A stretch of DNA of 5,082 nt, taken from Bacteroidetes bacterium UBA955 (GTDB taxonomy: Bacteria; Bacteroidota; Bacteroidia; NS11-12g; UBA955). A program made the translations under genes and the position numbers. Below are positions 1 to 5,082 of the stretch, piece by piece; within the stretch, counting starts at the first letter, position 1, and each line of letters starts with the position of its first letter. Under the pieces are notes generated by a model. The model did not search any database. It worked only from the letters and a program-made list of their open reading frames with translations, and was not told where the DNA came from. Location of the stretch: contig DBCP01000008.1 in assembly GCA_002293105.1 (NCBI GenBank), positions 7,397 through 12,478 on the forward strand. Reading direction: 5' to 3'.

Positions 1-391
1 TATACATCGGCTTGGTACCGTCAAAAATGAAATCCGTACTCACATGAACCAAATGAAAACCCAATTTTGTACTCAATTGCGCCAAATGTTCCACTGCTGT
101 TACATTCAATGCCACACATTCGTCGCGTTTAAATTCACAATCATCGACTTGTGTCATTGCCGCAGTATGAATCACAACATCAGGCAATTCACGGTTTAAC
201 ATCACCTCCATTGCACCAAAATCGGTAATGTCTAAGGTCTCATAGCGATACCCTTCATCTGCTGGGTGACGGTTTCCCCCCGCGCCAGTAGCCAATAAAT
301 CCCAGTCTACCTGTTGTAAAAACAAATCTGTGAGCTTCTGACCCAACAACCCATTGCTGCCCGTTACCAATACCTTCTTTCTGTTTGTCAT
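1..391 (-). CDS. RmlD-like SDR family reductase (dTDP-4-dehydrorhamnose reductase family), 5' part only
   Basis: The first 130 residues of an NAD(P)-dependent reductase are visible; the rest lies beyond the left edge. Translation from the ATG at 391-389 begins MTNRKKVLVTGSNGLLGQKL, a Rossmann nucleotide-binding start with GxxGxxG at G11, G14 and G17. Next come an acidic LDITD segment (53-57), HTAAMTQVDDCE (75-86) and HVSTDFIFDG (116-125). The last two match the RmlD signatures usually seen as NaAAYTaVDkAE and vSTDYVFDG. The catalytic YxxxK would lie just past the cut, so it cannot be checked. Family members are about 280-310 residues and reduce dTDP-4-keto-rhamnose or related sugar nucleotides in the cytoplasm. 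No other rhamnose-pathway gene is visible, so the true substrate is open and no symbol is given. The gene is divergent from the FAH gene, and no Shine-Dalgarno motif precedes the start. Family is well supported; exact function is inference. Confidence 0.88.
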   Translation of the reverse strand, partial: MTNRKKVLVTGSNGLLGQKLTDLFLQQVDWDLLATGAGGNRHPADEGYRYETLDITDFGAMEVMLNRELPDVVIHTAAMTQVDDCEFKRDECVALNVTAVEHLAQLSTKLGFHLVHVSTDFIFDGTKPMY

Positions 392-407
392 GGAAATTTT
401 CTGGAAA

Positions 408-439
408 CAAAATTCCGACATCCGATCGCAAACACCAAA
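408..439 (-). promoter_or_regulatory. Candidate Bacteroidota-type promoter for the RmlD-like gene
   Basis: On the minus strand, GAATTTTG (415-408) matches the Bacteroidota -7 consensus TAnnTTTG except at the first base. A TTTG (439-436) lies 20 bp upstream, close to the known spacing to the -33 element. Transcription would begin about 10 bases before the ATG at 391, leaving a very short leader. This is pattern matching in AT-rich DNA, so it is tentative. Confidence 0.35.
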
Positions 440-472
440 CCCGATTTCCCACACAAACTCGTGATTTAGCCG

Positions 473-480
473 TATTTTTG
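473..480 (+). promoter_or_regulatory. Candidate -7 promoter box of the FAH/AIM24 operon, abutting the start codon
   Basis: TATTTTTG is an exact match to the Bacteroidota primary sigma factor -7 consensus TAnnTTTG. It ends four bases before the ATG at 485. In characterised Bacteroides promoters the transcript starts a few bases after this box, which would put the 5' end at or next to the start codon. No clear TTTG -33 element is present at the expected distance (the nearest is TTTC at 445-448, 24 bp away), so the assignment rests on the -7 box and its position in a divergent gap. Confidence 0.45.
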
Positions 481-484
481 TCGT

Positions 485-1504
485 ATGAAATTGGTCACCT
501 TTCAAACCGATGGTCGCCCACAAACCGGTATCCTGGTTCAATCCAACATTTATCCCCTTCACACCATTCAGCCAAACATCGCCAATAACATGCGCGATAT
601 GCTGAACGATTGGGATAATCAGAGTGCCTTGGCAAAAGCCGTTGAAGCCGAAATTCTCGCAGGCAAACACAGTCACCTAGCTGTTCCCTGTTCAGACGAT
701 ATTCTGTTGGCCCCCGTGCCCCAGCCAAGCAGCTGTAGAGATGGATATGCCTTCCGCCAACACGTCGCTGCCGCAAGAAGAAACCGTGGTGTGCCCATGA
801 TCCCCGAGTTTGATCAATATCCCATCTTTTACTTTACCAACCACAACGCAATCCAAGGTCCAGGCGCAATCCCCTGCATGCCAGACCACTTTGAAAAATT
901 GGACTTTGAACTTGAAGCAGCCGTTGTACTTGGAAAGCACGGAAGAAACGTGAAAGCCGAAGACGCCGACCAATACATCGCTGGGTACATGATTATGAAC
1001 GACATGAGTGCTCGCCGATTGCAAATGGAAGAGATGCTTCTCAACCTAGGCCCCGCCAAAGGCAAAGACTTCAGCACAGTTATCGGTCCTTGGATGGTTA
1101 CACCCGATGAGCTCGAACCATACAAAATTGCGGCGAAACCCGGACACATTGGCCATAGCTACAACCTCAACATGAAATGCTGGGTCAACGGTATCCAAGT
1201 GAGTGAAGGCAGTGTGGGTGATATGGATTGGACCTTCGCCGAAATCATTGAGCGATGCGCTTATGGTGCCGATATTTTTCCTGGCGACGTCATCGGCAGT
1301 GGAACTGTAGGTACTGGTTGCTTCCTTGAATTAAACGGCACTGGCAAACTGAATGATCCCCAATACAAAGAACAATGGTTGCAAGATGGCGATGTCGTTG
1401 AAATGGAAATTACCGGATTGGGCCGCCTCAGCAATACCATCGTCAAAGAAAACAGCAACTTCAGTATCCTCGCACTGAAAAAAATGCCCCAAGAAAACCC
1501 ATAA
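485..1504 (+). CDS. Fumarylacetoacetate hydrolase (FAH) family protein
   Basis: A 339-residue cytoplasmic enzyme of the FAH superfamily, metal-dependent enzymes that cleave or decarboxylate beta-diketo and 2-keto acids; fumarylacetoacetase does the last step of tyrosine breakdown. The start at 485 is secure: an in-frame TAG lies at 467-469 and no other start codon follows it. The N-terminal domain (about 1-75) is of the short FAH_N type; the catalytic domain covers about 80-335. By my motif alignment with mouse fumarylacetoacetase, the metal ligands are D86, E142, E144 (LDFELE) and D173 (MNDMSAR). The catalytic base is H93, in RDGYAFRQH with the same seven-residue spacing from the Asp. R177, Q180, K194 (KGKDF) and T274 (GSGTVGTG) also match. 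The usual SARD is SARR here (R178). Classical fumarylacetoacetase is about 420 residues, so this is a shorter relative. No hmgA or hppD neighbour is visible, so the substrate is inferred. It is followed closely by the AIM24 gene, probably on the same transcript. Confidence 0.93.
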   Translation: MKLVTFQTDGRPQTGILVQSNIYPLHTIQPNIANNMRDMLNDWDNQSALAKAVEAEILAGKHSHLAVPCSDDILLAPVPQPSSCRDGYAFRQHVAAARRNRGVPMIPEFDQYPIFYFTNHNAIQGPGAIPCMPDHFEKLDFELEAAVVLGKHGRNVKAEDADQYIAGYMIMNDMSARRLQMEEMLLNLGPAKGKDFSTVIGPWMVTPDELEPYKIAAKPGHIGHSYNLNMKCWVNGIQVSEGSVGDMDWTFAEIIERCAYGADIFPGDVIGSGTVGTGCFLELNGTGKLNDPQYKEQWLQDGDVVEMEITGLGRLSNTIVKENSNFSILALKKMPQENP

Positions 1505-1523
1505 TTTATTGATTACGAAAGAT

Positions 1524-2318
1524 ATGAGACGCAATCACGAAATCGACTACCGCATCTTCGGCGAAGAAATGCAATGTGTAGAAATTGAACTTGATCCACA
1601 AGAAACCGTTATGGCTGAAAGTGGTAGCTTCATGTTCATGGATGATGGCATCGAAATGGAAACCGTTTTCGGCGATGGTAGCCAACAAAGCGGTGGGATT
1701 TTCGGCAAACTCATGGGCGCAGGTAAGCGTTTGCTCACCGGTGAATCGCTATTCATGACGGCCTTTACCAATACCGGCTTCAATAAATCTCGGGTAACAT
1801 TTGCAGGTCCTTATGCCGGTAAAATCATGGCACTAGACCTTCAACAGCTCGGTGGGAAAGTTATATGTCAGAAAGATAGTTACCTCTGCGCTGCCAAAGG
1901 TGTGAGCGTAGGCATAGAATTTCAGCGCAAACTTGGCACCGGCCTGTTCGGTGGGGAAGGTTTTATCATGCAAAAACTCGAGGGCGATGGTTTGGCCTTT
2001 GTACACGCAGGCGGACATGTCATGGAGAAAGAATTGCGTGCTGGTGAATTCTTGCGCATCGATACTGGGTGTATCGTGGCGTTTACCTCAGGCATCGATT
2101 ACGATATTCAAATGGTTCGCGGTGTAAAAAATGCCTTGTTCGGTGGTGAAGGATTGTTCTTTGCCGTTCTCAGAGGCCCTGGTAAAGTGTGGTTACAAAG
2201 TTTGCCCGTATCTCGGTTGGCCAGCAAAATCTTGAGTTATGGCGCCCCAGGTGGACGTCGCGAAGAAGGCGGTATCCTCGGTGGATTGGGCAATATCCTT
2301 GACGGAGACGGTTTTTAA
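1524..2318 (+). CDS. AIM24 / TIGR00266 family protein
   Basis: A 264-residue protein of the AIM24 (formerly DUF124, TIGR00266) family. The opening [19 protein letters not shown] (5-23), followed by a [19 protein letters not shown] stretch (29-47), is typical of the family. No signal peptide or membrane segment is seen, so it is probably cytoplasmic. Bacterial members have no established biochemical role; the yeast namesake is a mitochondrial protein linked to inner-membrane organisation. The core shows three spaced copies of a short L-[LF]-[TG]-G-E-[GS] motif (from L70, L141 and L205), consistent with a pseudo-threefold beta fold. The tail (239-264) is rich in Gly with a charged RREE patch. 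I chose ATG 1524; an in-frame TTG at 1509 would add five residues but is a weaker start and does not fit the usual family N-terminus. It lies 19 bp after the FAH stop with no terminator between, so co-transcription is likely. Its stop overlaps that of the convergent DUF5916 gene. Confidence 0.9.
   Translation: MRRNHEIDYRIFGEEMQCVEIELDPQETVMAESGSFMFMDDGIEMETVFGDGSQQSGGIFGKLMGAGKRLLTGESLFMTAFTNTGFNKSRVTFAGPYAGKIMALDLQQLGGKVICQKDSYLCAAKGVSVGIEFQRKLGTGLFGGEGFIMQKLEGDGLAFVHAGGHVMEKELRAGEFLRIDTGCIVAFTSGIDYDIQMVRGVKNALFGGEGLFFAVLRGPGKVWLQSLPVSRLASKILSYGAPGGRREEGGILGGLGNILDGDGF
1731..2159 (+). repeat. Three diverged internal motif copies within the AIM24 protein
   Basis: The protein repeats a short motif: LLTGESLF at residues 70-77 (1731-1754), LFGGEGFI at 141-148 (1944-1967) and LFGGEGLF at 205-212 (2136-2159). 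Spacing is 71 and 64 residues, and each copy is followed by a strand-like stretch and a Gly/Asn turn (TNTG, EGDG, RGPG). The similarity is at protein level only, and is best read as structural pseudo-symmetry rather than recent duplication. Confidence 0.6.
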
Positions 2319-4723
2319 TTGAACCAATAAACCCATTTCGCGGCCAACGTTCTAAACGATGGTCCCAAAAATGTATTGCGATTGGGTAAAACCGACTGAA
2401 ACTGATCGTAATTCTGACTGTAAACCAAGAAGAAATCGCTCATTGGGCGATATCTCCATTGAAAACGCAAGTTCACATTCATCTTTTCTGATTGCGTATT
2501 GTACTGAACAAAACCCGTAAAGTAGGTATTGGTATTGATGCTATACTCCGCTTTAAAACCAATCAAATTAATGGTAGAAGCGAATGAATCACCCATCAGC
2601 ACATTGATGTGGTTGAAATTCGCATTGAATAACAACAGCGGTAATTTTTGTTTACCCAAACCCTTTACTCTGTAGGATAGATTGCCGCCAAATTCGTATT
2701 TCTTTCCCAAAAAATAACCGCCGTAAGAAGCTTCCAAAAAACCACTCAATGGCTTGCGATTATTCGTGGTGAATTCTGTGTGAATGCCAGTCCATTGGTA
2801 TTTGCCAAAGAACAACCGGCCCTCATCCAAGGGGTCAAAAGGCAAAAACAAGTCGTAATACGAGTGATCAAAACTCACATGGAACATTGAACTATTTTGA
2901 AAATTCAAATCCAGTCCAATCTCCGACTCTGATTCCGTACCGTGAAAACTGCTATCAAAATAACTATTGTTACTTATTACGAGCCCATAGTGATTGATGT
3001 ACTTGTTCCTTTTGGGGTAGAGGCTATACGTCAACATCGGTTCCAATCGCCAATAATCATACTTGATAATCTTCCCTGAAATTGGATCAAAATTATCAGT
3101 ACGAGGAACAAAACCCGTCCTTGCCGAAAACTGCTTACTCACATACTCATGGTTCCACATGGCCATCCAATTCAAACTTCGGTAGCGCAACCAGGTAGCA
3201 TGGGCATACCCCGCATCTCCGCGTAGACCCGGATATAAAGATTTCTGAACAAATCCTTTACCTGCCCATAAATTGCTCTTGGTCAGCAAATTGAATTCAG
3301 TACCCAAAACAGTGTTGTAATCTCCAGTATTTCTTGGTTTACCGTCTTTATCCAAATAAGACACCAATGCATTTACCCTTTGGTCATGAACAGCGATGAA
3401 TGCCACGTTGCTTGCTGCAAATACCTTGCGCTGCAAAGCAAACACCGAATAATTCGTTGCCGCCACAGCATCCGCACCTGCTGTGCCCGACTCCTGTGAT
3501 TGCGTGGTGATATTCATCAATCCCAATCGCACATTGCTGCCTATCTTACCCGACATCCGAACACCGCCCAAAATGGGTACGGGTCCGCTGCTGCCCAAGC
3601 CAATTCTTCGGGAGAAAAACGGACGTATCTGTCTGAAGCCGAAGCTTGCAAACAAATCACTGTTCTCAATGAAAAACTGCCTGCGCTCGGGAAAAAACAA
3701 GCTGTAACGCGTCAAATTCACCTGTTGCACATCCACATCCACTTGAGCAAAATCGGGGTTGACCGTGATATCCAAATTCAAACTCCTACTCAATCCCACC
3801 TTGGCATCAAAACCAATTTTGGGTGTACCGGTCACCGGATCAGAAAAAGAAGACCGCTTGCCCGTCTGACCTTGCTGGCCCATTCCACTGAGGTAGGGTA
3901 TAAAAACCAAGTTTCTGTTCTTCCTCACGAATTCAGTCGAATTTGATTGTGCATCGCTGACATTCCCTTGAATCATGGCATCAGGATTGTTCGATCCAAA
4001 AGATAGCGAATCACAAAAAACCAATGAACTGATATTGAAATTTCGTGGAACCCGGGCAAATGCCGAGATTTCATTGTTTTTAAAATCAAACCTCGCCACG
4101 TTAAATCGCCAGAACTTCTCACTCGGATTGAACCGCAAACTGTTAAAGGGAATGGCAATCTCCGCTACCCAATGATCTGCATAGCGCTTTGTGGCTGAAA
4201 ACCACACCTGATCCCATGCTGTTGTTACACCAAAACCACCACCATTCTCCACCGAGCCCTCGCGTTGAGAGTTAAAAGGCGTTACCCCAAAGGAAAAACC
4301 ATTCTGTCCGTCATTGAACGGACTCAATGTCAATACAACTGCATCCGTATTGGTTACACTAAAATCACGTTTTAAACTCTGAATGACATAGGGTTTTTCT
4401 GGGTTGCGATTTTCGCAAATGATTATTGCGTATAGGAATTTTTCATCATACGCCATCGCAAAGCGGGTCTGTGTCTCTGCCTTGGATGTATCATATGGAT
4501 AGTGCTGTATAAATTGATCTATGTCTTCTTCCTGCTGCCAAACAAATCGACCATTGGTTTGACCATTGCTCGCACCCAATGATTTTGCGTTTTTCCAAAC
4601 CGATTCATCCAAGACACCGTCAACAACTACAGGTTCCTGTGTTGGAACGATGACAGGTATTTTCTGAGCCCATAACGCTAAGTTAATTGCAATGGTTGCA
4701 AAAAATAATACGACGTGTTTCAT
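2315..4723 (-). CDS. DUF5916 domain-containing outer-membrane protein with N-terminal CBM9-like domain
   Basis: An 802-residue secreted protein. It opens with a type I signal peptide: MKH, a hydrophobic run to about residue 18, and likely cleavage after A19 (LWA|QK, no lipobox Cys). A CBM9-like beta-sandwich follows (about 24-225), with [10 protein letters not shown] at 34-43 and AYDEKFLYA at 91-99. The DUF5916 region runs from about 270 to the end. Its signatures are [19 protein letters not shown] (322-340), [12 protein letters not shown] (343-354) and FFSRRIGLG (369-377). The remainder alternates aromatic and polar residues as in amphipathic barrel strands and ends KWVYWFN, fitting an outer-membrane beta-signal. 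Family length is about 700-850, so it appears complete. Molecular function is unknown for the family; glycan binding by the CBM9-like part is inference. The same frame stays open to an ATG at 4861, but that start would lie inside the LysM gene and bury the signal peptide. The ATG at 4723 overlaps the LysM stop by one base and is preferred. Confidence 0.92.
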   Translation of the reverse strand: MKHVVLFFATIAINLALWAQKIPVIVPTQEPVVVDGVLDESVWKNAKSLGASNGQTNGRFVWQQEEDIDQFIQHYPYDTSKAETQTRFAMAYDEKFLYAIIICENRNPEKPYVIQSLKRDFSVTNTDAVVLTLSPFNDGQNGFSFGVTPFNSQREGSVENGGGFGVTTAWDQVWFSATKRYADHWVAEIAIPFNSLRFNPSEKFWRFNVARFDFKNNEISAFARVPRNFNISSLVFCDSLSFGSNNPDAMIQGNVSDAQSNSTEFVRKNRNLVFIPYLSGMGQQGQTGKRSSFSDPVTGTPKIGFDAKVGLSRSLNLDITVNPDFAQVDVDVQQVNLTRYSLFFPERRQFFIENSDLFASFGFRQIRPFFSRRIGLGSSGPVPILGGVRMSGKIGSNVRLGLMNITTQSQESGTAGADAVAATNYSVFALQRKVFAASNVAFIAVHDQRVNALVSYLDKDGKPRNTGDYNTVLGTEFNLLTKSNLWAGKGFVQKSLYPGLRGDAGYAHATWLRYRSLNWMAMWNHEYVSKQFSARTGFVPRTDNFDPISGKIIKYDYWRLEPMLTYSLYPKRNKYINHYGLVISNNSYFDSSFHGTESESEIGLDLNFQNSSMFHVSFDHSYYDLFLPFDPLDEGRLFFGKYQWTGIHTEFTTNNRKPLSGFLEASYGGYFLGKKYEFGGNLSYRVKGLGKQKLPLLLFNANFNHINVLMGDSFASTINLIGFKAEYSINTNTYFTGFVQYNTQSEKMNVNLRFQWRYRPMSDFFLVYSQNYDQFQSVLPNRNTFLGPSFRTLAAKWVYWFN

Positions 4724-4725
4724 TA
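4721..4725 (-). promoter_or_regulatory. TAATG stop/start overlap coupling LysM and DUF5916 genes
   Basis: Read on the minus strand, TAA (4725-4723) ends the LysM gene and ATG (4723-4721) starts the DUF5916 gene, sharing the A at 4723. Such overlaps usually mean translational coupling by a terminating ribosome. No Shine-Dalgarno motif is seen before this ATG, and coupling would explain how the start is chosen. Confidence 0.8.
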
Positions 4726-5082
4726 GTCGGTACCGGCAATATTGCGTTTTTGAGCGATGGTTAATGCATTCAATTTTACGTAATACGCTTTGCGTTTTGA
4801 TGGGACATAAAATTTCAATAGCGAACCAACACGCAATTGATTTCCTTGCAATCGATTCCAAGATTTCAATTGTTCAGGCGTACAATCAAATATATCGCTC
4901 AGTGTGTAAACTGCATCGCCAGATTTTATCTTGTAGTACACCCAAACCTTGGTATCTGCAGGCCCACTTAAAATTGTTTTCGGCACAGGCGGGGTAACAC
5001 CATTCGTATCCGTTATCGATTGATCACTGCCCGATACAGTCACATTCACCGCAGAATCACCATCGCCTACAACCATCGTATC
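4723..5082 (-). CDS. LysM domain protein, C-terminal part only (possibly a MltD-type lytic transglycosylase)
   Basis: The last 119 codons of a gene whose start lies beyond the right edge; the frame is open to the border, so the Met codon at 5076-5074 is probably internal. The visible part begins with a Ser/Thr/Asp/Gly-rich low-complexity linker and a Pro-containing stretch (GVTPPVPKT). One LysM domain follows at about 4935-4801: YKIKSGDAVYTLSDIF, then TPEQLKSWNRL, then LRVGSLLKFYVP. This is the standard LysM beta-alpha-alpha-beta layout with the conserved SGD, the WN in the second helix and the RVG turn. A basic tail (SKRKAYYVKLNALTIAQKR) ends the protein. LysM domains bind the N-acetylglucosamine parts of peptidoglycan, so the product should act in the periplasm or at the wall. 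C-terminal LysM repeats after a linker are common in MltD-type lytic transglycosylases, but the catalytic domain is not in view, so this identity is a guess. It is directly upstream of, and coupled to, the DUF5916 gene. Confidence 0.85.
   Translation of the reverse strand, partial: DTMVVGDGDSAVNVTVSGSDQSITDTNGVTPPVPKTILSGPADTKVWVYYKIKSGDAVYTLSDIFDCTPEQLKSWNRLQGNQLRVGSLLKFYVPSKRKAYYVKLNALTIAQKRNIAGTD

Noticed and set aside
255..588. Open frames crossing the 392-484 gap on both strands (385-588 plus, 255-452 minus)
   Set aside because: Each overlaps the well-supported RmlD-like or FAH gene in the wrong frame, and the peptides show no family resemblance.
692..1149. Minus-strand open frames of 106-110 codons opposite the FAH gene
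   Set aside because: They are shadows of a strongly conserved enzyme, low in recognisable motifs and without a plausible start context.
1509..1523. TTG at 1509 as the start of the AIM24 gene
   Set aside because: It adds only ITKD-type residues not typical of the family N-terminus. ATG 1524 gives the usual short lead into HEIDY. It cannot be fully excluded.
2280..2345. Possible bidirectional terminator at the convergent gene ends
   Set aside because: There is a short T-run (2312-2316), but I could not find a stable GC-rich stem beside it on either strand.
3483..3946. Plus-strand open frames of 74 and 148 codons opposite the DUF5916 gene
   Set aside because: They lie antisense within a well-supported coding region. 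The translations are rich in His, Gln and Arg without recognisable motifs, as expected of shadow frames.
4724..4861. N-terminal extension of the DUF5916 gene to the ATG at 4861 (46 extra residues)
   Set aside because: It would overlap the LysM reading frame, place the signal peptide inside the protein, and ignore the TAATG coupling site. The extra residues look like out-of-frame translation.
4692..4997. Plus-strand open frame of 101 codons across the LysM/DUF5916 junction
   Set aside because: It is antisense to two supported genes, with no domain, signal peptide or promoter that I can recognise.

Overview
The window most likely comes from a member of the Bacteroidota; the exact lineage cannot be fixed from the sequence. 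Three things point there: a DUF5916 outer-membrane protein, a TAnnTTTG-type -7 promoter box directly before a gene, and the lack of Shine-Dalgarno motifs ahead of starts. All of the DNA is accounted for by five genes, two of them cut by the window edges. I see no RNA gene, mobile element, CRISPR array or long repeat.

Left part: the 5' half of an RmlD-type NAD(P)-dependent reductase runs leftwards (1-391). It is divergent, across 93 bp, from a rightward pair: a fumarylacetoacetate hydrolase (FAH) family enzyme (485-1504) and, 19 bp later, an AIM24/TIGR00266 family protein (1524-2318). These two probably form one transcript. The 93-bp gap carries candidate Bacteroidota-type promoters on both strands. 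The one for the FAH gene abuts the start codon, so that message may be leaderless or nearly so.

Right part: two genes run leftwards and are tightly coupled. The upstream one is the C-terminal end of a LysM-domain protein (4723 to beyond 5082). Its stop codon shares one base (TAATG) with the start of an 802-residue secreted DUF5916 protein with an N-terminal CBM9-like domain (2315-4723). Both act in the cell envelope: LysM binds peptidoglycan, and DUF5916 proteins are predicted outer-membrane barrels. The DUF5916 gene meets the AIM24 gene tail to tail, with the two stop codons overlapping in the same TTAA.

The two operons have no evident shared pathway: the left is metabolic (sugar-nucleotide-type reductase, FAH-type C-C hydrolase) and the right is envelope. 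I found no convincing undescribed system. The points worth a second look are architectural: leaderless start, overlapping stops, one-base coupling, internal pseudo-repeats in AIM24, and a short FAH enzyme that keeps the full fumarylacetoacetase catalytic set.
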